Source of the DNA: JBAZLV01 sp964586075
GTDB taxonomy: Bacteria; Nitrospirota; UBA9217
Direction: 5' to 3'
Assembly: GCA_964586075.1 (NCBI GenBank)
Contig: CAZPGZ010000009.1
Span: forward strand, 44,215 to 108,214
DNA length: 64,000 nucleotides
Shown: piece after piece, positions 25,338 to 34,519 of the stretch
How the letters are laid out: every line of letters begins with the position of its first letter
How positions within the stretch are numbered: the stretch's first letter is position 1
Notes under the pieces: generated by a model
Database searches by the model: none
The model's input: only the letters and a program-made list of their open reading frames with translations
Told to the model about the DNA's origin: nothing
Made by a program: the position numbers and the translations under genes

Positions 25338-26300
25338 TCAACGGAGCCAGTTGAGCTTTACCCCTGCCCATACTCCCAGGAACATGAACAGCATGAAAAG
25401 AAAACTGCTGACCGCAAGAATCGGGACGCCGCTCAGGCCGTGAAGCATGTTGTCACCGGCTGCAACAGCGGCCGACGCTCCCATGAGAAGTCCTCCTGCA
25501 ATGGCACGAATGATTCGCTTGGAATGAAGAGGCAATCCCGGTGATTTGCCGCGGGTGCGGGAAGCGATGAAGGAACCCAGAGGGATGCCCAGGACCATCA
25601 GCAGGCTCCCGTCAATCGCGGATACGTCCCACTGAAGCAATAACGTCGCAAGTCCATCGCTGCCCTGCATGGTCCCAAGCCCATACGGTTTTCCGTCGGC
25701 GGCACGCACAGTCCACGCTGCAATGCCGATCAGGCCGATGCACAGACCGGTGGTCGGCCACGTCCAGATTCCCCGTACTGCGTGGTTGCGCCCCCTGATG
25801 ACCCAGAGAGTGAGCGCCACAGCAATAGTCACGGCAAGAAGCAGGCGGTCAACTGTCAAGGCATGGTGGAGGGTCGCGGAGATGTTCGTGCCGTGGAAAA
25901 ACCGATGGATTGGCCCAACCAGCCAGTCGTTGCTGAACCAGGCGGACAGGGCAAACGCAGCCACCACGTAAAGATAGTCAAGCTTCCCTTCGCCGACCCG
26001 GTAGAACACGGCGCCTGCGCATCCGACCGAAAGCACCATTCCGATGCCGAAAATGAATCCGGCGATGATGGTCGCAAACCCGAAATACGGCGGAACAGCT
26101 ACCCGCAGATATCCGAATTCCGCCAGCACATTTACCGCAAGCATCTGCACGAGCACTGCCAGCAGATACGCTCTCAGCATGTTCGGCTCACGGCCGGTCA
26201 CGACCTCGTAACAAGTCGAGAGCATTCAGAATCGTCCGCGTTGCGACACATATCCAAATGCCACGCCGACGGCAAGACCCAAAAGTAGCGGCAGATACAT
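25338..26300 (-). CDS. YeeE/YedE-family transporter with in-frame UGA, probable selenoprotein
   Basis: The frame from ATG 26300 runs MYLPLLLGLAVGVAFGYVSQ, then RGRF, a UGA at 26226-26228, and on through 295 further codons. YeeE/YedE proteins have an N-terminal helix ending QR-G/S-x-FC, with Cys exactly at the UGA position, followed by the same kind of sequence seen here (TCYEVVTGREPNMLRAYLLA). Reading UGA as Sec25 gives a 320-residue protein with about nine hydrophobic helices and a conserved Cys in SVGCAGAVFYRVGEGK. The C-terminal GC-x-x-GHGLSG site instead reads GDNMLHGLSG, losing its Cys. Family members carry thiosulfate or, in one branch, probably selenium compounds. A conventional call would start after the UGA at 26225 and lose the first helix. 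The alternatives are a nonsense mutation or sequencing error. Other starts (26318, 26321) are possible. Confidence 0.7.
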
Positions 26301-26417
26301 ATGATTATTATACAGCATCATCGTCCGTTTAAAAAATCCAGTTTCCGTGCTCCATGAATTGAGCGTATCTCAGCAGGAACAAGATCGTAGCACGATCACC
26401 CGGAATGGAAGAGAGCA

Positions 26418-27617
26418 TCACATCTTTTCCGTTTCCGCGGCAGTGTACACCGGAAGCGCTTCACCTCCCGGTTCGTCCGGATCATGCGGCGGACGCATAA
26501 ACTGTGCGGCAATCAAGGACATTCCTCCGAGAACGACCCCGACAATAAAAGGAATGCGGTAATCGATCATCCAGAGCAGTCCGCCCAGTGCAGGCAGAAA
26601 TACCGCCGCAATATGATTGATCGTGAAGCCCACGGCCATGGAAGAAGCAATGTCTTCCGGTTCTCCGATCTTTTGAAAATACGTGCGGATCGCCACCGAA
26701 AAATTGAACAGGATGTTGTCAAGAATATACATGGATGCTGCCAGCATCTTCGAACCGGTAAAGGCATAGACCAGGAAAATCAGAATCACGCCGGCATATT
26801 CAACGGATGATATCCTGCGTTCACCGAATTTGACGATTGCCCTGCCTATCAGCGGGTTTAGTACCCAGGCAATGGTATTGTTCACGATAAACAGCAGCGT
26901 CATCTCCCGCACGGAAAAATGAAAGTTTTTCACCAGCAGGAATATGGAGAAGACCGTGAATATCTGTCTGCGGGCGCCGGACAAAAAAGTCAAAATGTAG
27001 TACAGCATGTATTTCTTTTTGAAAACCATCCGCTGTCGCTGCGGCGCAATATTCTTGTGCGTGGGGTCCTGCAGCATCCCCCAAATCCCCGCGACGACAA
27101 CAAGACCGCCCACTATCAGAAAGGTCCCCTGATACTCCAGAAAATACCCCAGTATCCAGATGAGGACCCCCGATGCGATGCTTGAAGCGGCAGCAAGGCT
27201 CCGCAGTCTGCCGAACACAATCGGCGATACACCGGTCGAAAAATACTGTAGGGTAAGAGACTGATTGGTTGTCTCGTAATAATGGAAACCGAAACTCATG
27301 ACCAGCGTCGTGAAGACCAGGCCCCAGAAGGTGGGCAGAAGCCCGGTGAGCGCGGTGCCGAGCCCGAGCAGCGCGATGGAAAGAGCGGCAAGACGGTGCT
27401 CCTTGACTACCAGCAGCAGAAAAACCGCCAGAAGCGACAGTAATCCCGGTATTTCTCGCACCGACTGGATGAGACCGACGCCATTGCCGTCGAGGTTGAT
27501 CACTTCGACGGCATAGTTGTTGAAGAGAATGGAATACCCTTGCAGCCCGATCATGGAAGCGGCGGTCATCACTACAAGAAATCGGAGCATGGGCTTTTGG
27601 TTTGCGTGGTAGATCAT
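26418..27617 (-). CDS. Major facilitator superfamily transporter
   Basis: 399 residues with about 12 hydrophobic segments in the 6+6 MFS arrangement; the loop after the second helix pair holds LGLGTALTG and the middle loop is basic (PQRQRMVFKKKYM). I see no sugar- or drug-specific motif, so the substrate is open. The C-terminus (GGEALPVYTAAETEKM) is hydrophilic. It lies on the same strand as the YeeE/YedE gene, 117 bp before it, and 96 bp after the helicase gene, so the three may share transcripts. No ribosome site is striking. Confidence 0.85.
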   Translation of the reverse strand: MIYHANQKPMLRFLVVMTAASMIGLQGYSILFNNYAVEVINLDGNGVGLIQSVREIPGLLSLLAVFLLLVVKEHRLAALSIALLGLGTALTGLLPTFWGLVFTTLVMSFGFHYYETTNQSLTLQYFSTGVSPIVFGRLRSLAAASSIASGVLIWILGYFLEYQGTFLIVGGLVVVAGIWGMLQDPTHKNIAPQRQRMVFKKKYMLYYILTFLSGARRQIFTVFSIFLLVKNFHFSVREMTLLFIVNNTIAWVLNPLIGRAIVKFGERRISSVEYAGVILIFLVYAFTGSKMLAASMYILDNILFNFSVAIRTYFQKIGEPEDIASSMAVGFTINHIAAVFLPALGGLLWMIDYRIPFIVGVVLGGMSLIAAQFMRPPHDPDEPGGEALPVYTAAETEKM

Positions 27618-27713
27618 TATATTATATTCTTCACCGTCAGAAGGTTTAAAAAGTCCTGATTATATACGCTGCTTGTTGTTTGTCAAGAGAATGCGCTCGT
27701 CTGCGAAAAAAAT

Positions 27714-30125
27714 TCAGGAAGTTGTTCCAGCCCAAAAGCGTGAAATTTCCTTCAGGATGCTGCCGGAAACAAGTTCGGTGACATCAGATTCGAACCAGTC
27801 AGCCGGCATGGAGCGGGAATAAACAGGCTGAACAAACCGGCTGTCCATAAGAACAATAAGCCCTTGCTCTGTTTCTGAACGAATCACCCTTCCTGCGGCC
27901 TGGATCGCCCTGGCCATCGCAGGGATGGCATAGGCGTAGTCAAAACCCGCGAAGAAACGCTTCTCGTAATATTTTCTCATTTCTTCCCGCTCGAGGTCGA
28001 AGGTCGGCAGCGGAGGCCCGACCACAAATACTCCAATGGCCATTTCCCCCGGATAGTCCACTCCTTCCGAGAAAATGCCTCCCTGGACTCCGAAAAGAAT
28101 TGAAGGCGTTTCTCCCTCCCGGAGGTGCTGCAGAATTTCTTCGACCCGCGGCATTTTCATTTCCCGTTCCTGTTTCAGAACAGAGAATCCTTCCGGTGCC
28201 TGAAACACGGAATGCACCTGTTCAAGAAACTCGAAGCTCGGGAAGAAGGCAAAGTAATTTCCCCGCCGCAGCGACGCTATCCGTTTGACGGTATCCGCTA
28301 TTTTGGAGTAGTTCTGCTCCCGGTCCGCATATTTGGTCGATATTTGCGGGATGATCAGAAGTTTGCGATGTTCGCGGGGGAACGGGCTGTTAAATTCCCT
28401 CGTTTTCACGTTTTCCGGATTCAATCCCGACAACCGGGCATAATAGTCAAAGGGTTTTAGCGTTGCAGAAAACCCCACCACCTGCTCATACTCGTCATAG
28501 CAATCCTGAATCAAGTCAGCAGGATCACAACAGGTTATTTTCACCATGCCGCTGCTTGCCGCATGGGGATGAACAGTCACGAAAAATTCCTCCGCATCGG
28601 GGTCCTGAACATATTCCAGGGCCTCTGAAAACGCGGACCAGTAAAAGCAGAGCCTCATGATCACATCGCGGGGCTGAATTTCGGTCCCGGAGTCAAGATA
28701 GCGAGACAGAAATGCTCTGAGCTTCGCGTCCTGTTCAAGGAATGCGTCAATGGGTGGAGTGATTTTCCGCGGCTGCATACCGGCTCCCCGCCAGCACGAA
28801 GCGACCACCTGTATGCAGGCATCAAGAAGTTCCTCGGCGTCGGCCTTGAACCGGGACGGGACGTTTTTCACTTCATTCCGCATTTGTTCAAGAGTGAGGC
28901 TGGAGAGTGAAGGCGAATAGTAGTCCATAGCGCGTGCAGGCAGATTGTGTGCCTCGTCAATCACCAGGTTCGGTTTCCCGGTCTGGTCAATGCCGATTCC
29001 GGACAGACGTCTGAGCGCGGATCGCGGTCCGAAAACGTAGTTGTAATCGCAGATCACAACGTCGGCCTCCTCGGAGCCGTCAATCTGAAGTTCAAAGGGA
29101 CACACTTCATATTCCTTGCCCAAATCGCGGAAGGTTTTTGCTTTCAATTTTCTTTTTTTTGCAAGCATGTCCAGCAGCCCATGCGCCGCCACCTTGGTGT
29201 AGTAGTCATGAGCGTATTCGCAAAATGCGGGATCGCAGAGCGGTTCGTTTTGGAAGCATATTTTGCTTTTTGCGGTGATGGTGAGTGACTTGATCTTCGA
29301 ACCGGCTTCCTGAAAGCGGTCTACGGCATCCTCGGCAACCAGGTGCTGGCTGTTTTTCGGCGTAATGTACACCACCCGCTGACCGCGGCTGAGCGCTTCC
29401 CGCAGGACGGGGTACAGGACTCCGGCGGTTTTCCCGATCCCCGTGGGGGCCTGGATAAGCATCGGTCTTTGCTCCCGCAGACCTTCTTCGACGGTCTGCA
29501 TAAGGCCGATCTGTCCTGAGCGGGGTTTTTCGTACGGGAAGAAAAGGTTCGCAGAAAGCTTCCTGCGGCGGAGCGCCTTCTTTTCAGCTTTTCGCGCTTC
29601 GTCAACAAGCTCAGCGAGGCGCAAATCCAGCCATTGCTCGTACGCTGGGATGTCGAGCATCTGCTCTACATCCAACGATTCTTTGCTGCGGGTCGAAACA
29701 AGATGAAACGTCAGCAGAGGAACGATGTTGTGCTCAAGCCAGAAGAAGTAGCCGTAGGTGGCGAGTTGAAGGCAGTACGGATGGTCCGAGAAGTTGCCGG
29801 TGATCCGGCGCGCGAGTTCCCGGATATTGAAACTGGTCTTGATCTCCTCTATCCTCGGCGGGTTGCACCTGAATATTCCATCCATGCGTCCGTCGATGCG
29901 GAATTGATAGCCTTCCCGCTGGAAGGACCGGCTGATCGAAACTTCCGCTTCATAGGATTGCCCGGACCGGGCGCGCTTCCGCTGCTCCCGGGCATGGATT
30001 TCCTGACCGTCGGCTGCCGCCCGTCCAAACCCCGAATTGACCTCGATGCTCCCGGTCCGGGGAACCGGCATTGCAAAATCGCGGATCGCCACTGTAATGC
30101 GCTTTAAACCTGAACTCGAACTCAT
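27714..30125 (-). CDS. DinG/XPD-like FeS helicase with N-terminal PD-(D/E)XK-like nuclease domain
   Basis: 803 residues. The first 170 residues hold RIDGRMDGIF and IEEIKTS, the Asp and Glu-x-Lys of a RecB/Cas4-type nuclease site. The helicase part has Walker A APTGIGKT, DEAH in VIDEAHNLPARA, a late QAAGRVIRSE motif VI, and four cysteines (CFQNEPLCDPAFC ... CPFEL) positioned for the XPD-type iron-sulfur cluster. Such enzymes unwind DNA 5' to 3' in repair or R-loop removal; the nuclease fusion suggests end processing. It is on the minus strand, ahead of the MFS gene. Both domain calls rest on motifs; the start at 30125 is taken as the first ATG. Confidence 0.85.
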   Translation of the reverse strand: MSSSSGLKRITVAIRDFAMPVPRTGSIEVNSGFGRAAADGQEIHAREQRKRARSGQSYEAEVSISRSFQREGYQFRIDGRMDGIFRCNPPRIEEIKTSFNIRELARRITGNFSDHPYCLQLATYGYFFWLEHNIVPLLTFHLVSTRSKESLDVEQMLDIPAYEQWLDLRLAELVDEARKAEKKALRRRKLSANLFFPYEKPRSGQIGLMQTVEEGLREQRPMLIQAPTGIGKTAGVLYPVLREALSRGQRVVYITPKNSQHLVAEDAVDRFQEAGSKIKSLTITAKSKICFQNEPLCDPAFCEYAHDYYTKVAAHGLLDMLAKKRKLKAKTFRDLGKEYEVCPFELQIDGSEEADVVICDYNYVFGPRSALRRLSGIGIDQTGKPNLVIDEAHNLPARAMDYYSPSLSSLTLEQMRNEVKNVPSRFKADAEELLDACIQVVASCWRGAGMQPRKITPPIDAFLEQDAKLRAFLSRYLDSGTEIQPRDVIMRLCFYWSAFSEALEYVQDPDAEEFFVTVHPHAASSGMVKITCCDPADLIQDCYDEYEQVVGFSATLKPFDYYARLSGLNPENVKTREFNSPFPREHRKLLIIPQISTKYADREQNYSKIADTVKRIASLRRGNYFAFFPSFEFLEQVHSVFQAPEGFSVLKQEREMKMPRVEEILQHLREGETPSILFGVQGGIFSEGVDYPGEMAIGVFVVGPPLPTFDLEREEMRKYYEKRFFAGFDYAYAIPAMARAIQAAGRVIRSETEQGLIVLMDSRFVQPVYSRSMPADWFESDVTELVSGSILKEISRFWAGTTS

Positions 30126-30449
30126 ACGGTGATTATTTTACCACGGTTGCCGGACATCGTTGAAAAAGATTGTATCTGCAGCTCGATTTTTTCGGCGCCA
30201 GCAAGAACAGTGTAATTCTTCAATCGCTGCGGCACAATATACCTCGCTCCTGTTGAGGTAATCACACGAATTATTGCCCGTACCCGCCGGATATTCTGCT
30301 ATAATATTGCAGAACTTCACAACAAAGTGCGGGTTTCCCCGTTGCTGCGTCGCTTCGAAGCGTTTCTTTCCCCGCACGCTTTCGTGATTGACGTTCGGGA
30401 GTACAACCGCACGCAGCAGCCTCAAAAATCGAAAGGAACACATCTGAAC

Positions 30450-31637
30450 ATGAACCCTTTTCTGATTCTCTGTACAACGGGCTTTTTTGCCATTTTCAGC
30501 ACTACGCTTTCTAAAAGTCCGGTGCTTCCGCTTTTCACCTCGTATCTGGGAGCCGACCCTTCGGGAGTAGGCATGGTTGCGGCCGTGTCTTCCTTTGCCG
30601 GCATTGTGGCAAGCGTCCCCGCTGGAATGCTTTCTGACCGGTGGGGAAGAAAGCGGATGCTGCTGCTGTCATCGGTCATCTTCGCGACTGCGCCTCTGCT
30701 GTACCTCCTGGTGAGCACAATCTGGCAGCTTGCTTTCGTCCGTTTATACCATGGCCTGGCAACCGCCGTATTTGTTCCCGTCTCGATGGCTTTGGTATCG
30801 GATCTCTTTCAGAAAAACCGGGGTGAAAAGATCGGCTGGTTTTCAACGTCCACGCTTCTCGGCAGATTTATTGCCCCGGTTGCGGGAGGAAGCATCATCG
30901 GCGCGTTGATAATGAACCCGGGAACAAGTTATTACACCGTATATCTTGTGTGCGGAGGGACAGGGGCCGTTGTTTTTTTTCTTGCACTCAAAATCCCGGC
31001 GGACAGGAAGGAGCAAAAAAGCGTCCGCACCTGGCGCGACACGTTCTCGGCCTTTCAATCAGTCATCTCGAACCGTACCATTCTTGTTACTGCGGCCGTC
31101 GAGGCGGCAATTCTTTTTGCCTACGGCACCTTTGAAACCTTTCTGCCGCTCTATGCGATCAAAACCGGACTCACTGCCTATGAGGTGGGAATATTCCTTT
31201 CATCGCAGGTGATCGTTCTTGCGCTTACCAAGCCGATCATGGGTAAATTTTCCGACCGTCATGGAAGAAAATCTCAAATTATCGTCGGAACAGTCATCGG
31301 AGCACTGAGCATCGCCGCATTTTCCCTCGTCCGGGGATTCTTTCCCCTGATCGGAATCAGCATCCTGTTCGGATTCAGCCAGTCCGTTGTTACCTCGGCC
31401 ACCGCAGCCTATATCGCCGACCTGAGCAAAGGAGAAAACCGGGGTTCGGCCATGGGACTTCTCGGCTCCATAATGGACATAGGACATACCACCGGACCCC
31501 TCATATCCGGAATACTTGCCGCTTGGCTGGGCTTCGGTGCTTCGTTCATCGGAGCGGGAGCGGTCCTCTGTCTGATGGTTTTCATTTTTGTCCTATCGAC
31601 ATCAAGACCATCACGGCAAAATCCGGCCTGCCGTTAG
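30450..31637 (+). CDS. Major facilitator superfamily transporter
   Basis: 395 residues from the ATG at 30450, which opens a hydrophobic helix at once; the frame extends upstream to 30327 but that stretch is hydrophilic and overlaps the helicase promoter region. Twelve membrane helices are visible with the MFS signature MLSDRWGRKRML after helix 2 and its echo FSDRHGRKSQI after helix 8. These loops are typical of drug/H+ antiporters; no substrate can be named. AAAGGA lies 11 bp before the start. A bidirectional terminator follows. Confidence 0.9.
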   Translation: MNPFLILCTTGFFAIFSTTLSKSPVLPLFTSYLGADPSGVGMVAAVSSFAGIVASVPAGMLSDRWGRKRMLLLSSVIFATAPLLYLLVSTIWQLAFVRLYHGLATAVFVPVSMALVSDLFQKNRGEKIGWFSTSTLLGRFIAPVAGGSIIGALIMNPGTSYYTVYLVCGGTGAVVFFLALKIPADRKEQKSVRTWRDTFSAFQSVISNRTILVTAAVEAAILFAYGTFETFLPLYAIKTGLTAYEVGIFLSSQVIVLALTKPIMGKFSDRHGRKSQIIVGTVIGALSIAAFSLVRGFFPLIGISILFGFSQSVVTSATAAYIADLSKGENRGSAMGLLGSIMDIGHTTGPLISGILAAWLGFGASFIGAGAVLCLMVFIFVLSTSRPSRQNPACR

Positions 31638-31656
31638 ATCGCGTTCTACTGCCGCA

Positions 31657-31692
31657 AAAAAAAGCCTGAGGGAAGTTTCCCTCAGGCTTTTG
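31657..31692. terminator. Bidirectional intrinsic terminator
   Basis: AAAGCCTGAGGGAA and TTCCCTCAGGCTTT form a strong stem, with A-rich and T-rich flanks on both sides, between convergent genes. Confidence 0.9.
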
Positions 31693-31709
31693 CATTTCCG
31701 CACACATAA

Positions 31710-32528
31710 TTATTCCACTGTTCTTTTTTTCGTATACACCGCTGAAACCACGTTCAAATCATCAATTGCAAATACCGTAAATTCGATGTTTTTTTGTTCT
31801 GAAGGCCGAAATAAAAATTTTCCTTTATCGTCTATCTCCATCATGCTTCCGCTGGAAGCGGAAACGCGGTACAGCAGCAGCCCTTGTCCTGTTTTTGCCG
31901 TATGCGACACCAGCCAGGAGCCGTCTGCTTGCGGTGACAGGTCGAGACTTATTTCATTCACCCGTGGCACTACGACTTTTTTCCCAAGCCGCACACCATT
32001 CTGTCCGCGTTTGAGATCATTGACGATGCCGAATGCCTGCTCTTCAGCCAGTGAGTAGTTTACGGCTGCGATTCTGAAAAAAACATTGTAATAGACGACA
32101 AAAACAGCACCGCGCCCTCCCGATGCTATTTCGTACCAGCTGTGCGTGCCGATGGTCTGCCCGTTCTTACTGTTGGCCGGCAGGTTCGCACTTGCTTTTT
32201 TCAGTGCTGCAAGGGCGACATCCTCGGCTTCAGCCACGGTTTCATATACGGCCAGAGTGATTTTTACCACTTCATTGTCAGCTTCCCGAAACAGCGTAAT
32301 GCCCCGACCTTCTCTCCCTAGGAATCGTTCGTCTTTTATTGCCATTCCGGGGAAATGCGCCTGAACCATCTCCGGAGCCGCAATGCCGGTCACCCATTTC
32401 TCCGGCACAGCGGCGCGGTGCAGCACATATGCGCCCTGGCGGACGATCTCCTCGGCCGATGCCGGAAATTGCCGGACAAAAATCATGCACACGAGCAGGT
32501 ACAATACGGTAGTCAGTATTTTTTTCAT
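31710..32528 (-). CDS. Exported protein of unknown function
   Basis: 272 residues with a signal peptide (about 1-25, cleaved near ASA-EE). The mature part starts with a helical region, then a segment (EDVALAALKKASANLPANSK) and a beta-rich second half (GSWLVSHTAKTGQGLLLYRV) followed by a hydrophilic C-terminus. I do not recognise a named family or catalytic motif. It is 21 bp downstream of the next gene on the minus strand, so it is probably co-expressed with the transglutaminase-like lipoprotein, and a shared terminator closes the unit. Confidence 0.65.
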   Translation of the reverse strand: MKKILTTVLYLLVCMIFVRQFPASAEEIVRQGAYVLHRAAVPEKWVTGIAAPEMVQAHFPGMAIKDERFLGREGRGITLFREADNEVVKITLAVYETVAEAEDVALAALKKASANLPANSKNGQTIGTHSWYEIASGGRGAVFVVYYNVFFRIAAVNYSLAEEQAFGIVNDLKRGQNGVRLGKKVVVPRVNEISLDLSPQADGSWLVSHTAKTGQGLLLYRVSASSGSMMEIDDKGKFLFRPSEQKNIEFTVFAIDDLNVVSAVYTKKRTVE

Positions 32529-32549
32529 ACCATTCCTTTGCCGCGACTT

Positions 32550-33677
32550 TTAATACGGTTTACTGACGGCCAAATCATCCGGGTGTATGCCGATCCCGTA
32601 TGTTGATGACAGCAGGTTCAGATACTCCAGGAGCGTCAGGGTCCCGCCCGATAAAACATCACAGTGCACTTTGGCGGTGGCGTCAACAATTTTTTTATCG
32701 GTCGTTATGTTGACTGCATGATAGTTCCACGTTCCACTCTCGCAGGATACAAGTCCGATCGGCAGCACTGGCTTGTAGTCAAACTGGTCTCCCGCGGTAA
32801 CCCTCGTCATTCTGTCATCAAGCCCCAAGGAGCTGCTCAGCACCTGGTAAAAGTTGGCGACGTCAACACAATTCATAGAAGGTTTATAGCCGGGAATATG
32901 CAGATCTGTGAGCAAATCGCTTAATTGAAATCCGATCATGTAGTTATAAGCGCTGCTGCGAATATAAGAAAATCTTCCGCTTTCATACAGATTTCTGGCC
33001 AGCTTCAGACGGACCTTCGCTTCGGTTTCTCCGCCTGCGGCCCACTGGGTGGCGTAATTCAGCACTTCAACCCAGGGCGTCGTCATGGGTTCTTTCGGAT
33101 CCGTAAAAACAGTATACAGTTTGTGAGGACCGGTCGTTCCCATATTGTACGCCGGTGCGGTCCCTGCTGTCTCTGCCATCATGGGTGATTGGGAAGTGTC
33201 TCCGGGTTTCTTTCCTACTGCATCCTTGTACATCCAGTGCCAAAGTATCTCCTGGCTTCCGACCCGGTCTGGCGGATTGTTGAGTCTGAAAATTCCTTCC
33301 CCTTTTCCGTTGGTAAAAGCAATAAGGACTGGTGAAGCTGCACTGCTCAATCCCCCTGCTCCTCCCGCTGCCCAGATTTTGGCGGACTTGATAGCGGGAT
33401 GCCCCCGGAACGTCACCCGCACGGAATTCGGCTTGGACAGCAAACAGGCCGCCGGTTTCAGCGTTCCGCTTTCCCAGCGATATTCAGGCGGAGCAATAAT
33501 GGTTTTGTGCACGTTGTCATACAAAGGGACGCACCCTGTGTCCTTGCCGAAAAACGTGATCGTGTCCACCAGAATGTCCGGCACACCTCCTGTATACTTT
33601 TCAGGAGTCCGCGAGGAGCATGCCAGTATCGCGAAAAGAAAAAGCATGAAAGCAAACCGGATCGCGTATTTCTGCAT
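32550..33677 (-). CDS. Lipoprotein with transglutaminase/protease-like Cys-His-Asp core
   Basis: 375 residues; lipobox ILAC at Cys20, so an outer- or inner-membrane lipoprotein. The C-terminal part carries NCVDVANFYQVLSSSLGL (Cys270), WNYHAVNI (His320) and KIVDATAKV (Asp332), the order and spacing of the transglutaminase-like cysteine peptidase fold. The N-terminal 250 residues (AGGAGGLSSAASPVLIAF) are beta-rich and unfamiliar. It could crosslink or cleave envelope peptides, but this is inferred from fold motifs only. It lies 21 bp upstream of the exported unknown protein and 54 bp downstream of the REC-PilZ gene, all on one strand. Confidence 0.75.
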   Translation of the reverse strand: MQKYAIRFAFMLFLFAILACSSRTPEKYTGGVPDILVDTITFFGKDTGCVPLYDNVHKTIIAPPEYRWESGTLKPAACLLSKPNSVRVTFRGHPAIKSAKIWAAGGAGGLSSAASPVLIAFTNGKGEGIFRLNNPPDRVGSQEILWHWMYKDAVGKKPGDTSQSPMMAETAGTAPAYNMGTTGPHKLYTVFTDPKEPMTTPWVEVLNYATQWAAGGETEAKVRLKLARNLYESGRFSYIRSSAYNYMIGFQLSDLLTDLHIPGYKPSMNCVDVANFYQVLSSSLGLDDRMTRVTAGDQFDYKPVLPIGLVSCESGTWNYHAVNITTDKKIVDATAKVHCDVLSGGTLTLLEYLNLLSSTYGIGIHPDDLAVSKPY

Positions 33678-33731
33678 GGTGGTATTCCTTTCTTATCGCA
33701 GCGCGCAGCCACTAAGCCGTTGTATCATTTT

Positions 33732-34424
33732 TTACTCGCGTGAAATTTGGAGGGTGCTGGTTATATAATCGACAAGCTCTTTTTGAGCAGCGGATGAAAT
33801 GTCCGTAAACATGAGTCCATATTGGTACACATCATCGCCGGGTGTCCGGTCAATTTCTCTGACGATTTTGCCCGTTACCTGTATTTTTTTTGTATTCGGG
33901 AGATAGAATATGCAGGACAACCGCGTGTCTTTTGCGAGAGGTTCCTCGGTTTCTATCCGCATGCCCGTTGCGCTGACATCTCGTGAGCAGCAATAGAATG
34001 GCTCGTTGCCGGGACGGGTTTCTATGTTAACGCGCAAAAGAACGCGGAGGGTCTCGCGTACGGCAATATCAAGAAGCTGCTGTGCTTTTGTCATCAGCAC
34101 CAGGGAGTGCACGGGCCGCAGCAACACCGCGTTCGCCCTGCACCGTCCGCTCCGCTCGATCGCCTCCGGGGTGTCTGCGCAGACCATAATCATCGAAACT
34201 GTCTGGAGGTCCGCGTCATCCCGGATCAGGGTGCAGACTTGTTCTGCGGGAATGCCGGGCATATCCAGATCCATGATAAGGAGGTTTGCCCGCTCCGCCC
34301 GGTGGATAGTCAGCATTTCATCGGTTGCTGCCGCGCTCAGCACCCGCATATCCTGGCGGTTGAGAAATGTTTTGTCCTGCGCCAATAACGCGTGGAGGTC
34401 ATGTGCAATGATTATCTTTTTCAA
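33732..34424 (-). CDS. Receiver-PilZ response regulator
   Basis: 230 residues. The N-terminal receiver (about 1-120) has phospho-acceptor Asp52 (LIMDLDMPG) but the usual acidic pair near residue 8 is His-Asp only, so phosphorylation may be weakened. The C-terminal PilZ domain (about 125-225) has the NIETRPGNE, SRDVSATGMRIETEE and PLAKDTRLSC elements, typical of cyclic di-GMP-binding PilZ proteins. It would link a phosphorelay to c-di-GMP output. The first 11 codons are duplicated together with the neighbouring gene (see 34392-36013). Confidence 0.85.
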   Translation of the reverse strand: MKKIIIAHDLHALLAQDKTFLNRQDMRVLSAAATDEMLTIHRAERANLLIMDLDMPGIPAEQVCTLIRDDADLQTVSMIMVCADTPEAIERSGRCRANAVLLRPVHSLVLMTKAQQLLDIAVRETLRVLLRVNIETRPGNEPFYCCSRDVSATGMRIETEEPLAKDTRLSCIFYLPNTKKIQVTGKIVREIDRTPGDDVYQYGLMFTDISSAAQKELVDYITSTLQISRE

Positions 34425-34519
34425 GGCCGCCCTCTATGGTGTGCAGGTTTTCGTAAGAATATGACAACCCTGCTCAAAATGCAAGGGGTTTTCGCTTTCG
34501 CGCAACAGAGCGCTTTCCT

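Noticed and set aside
25307..25340. Hairpin beside the UGA that ends the YeeE/YedE gene, as a second SECIS
   Set aside because: The UGA lies at the normal family end and the hairpin starts only 1-2 nt after it; it fits a shared stop between convergent genes better.
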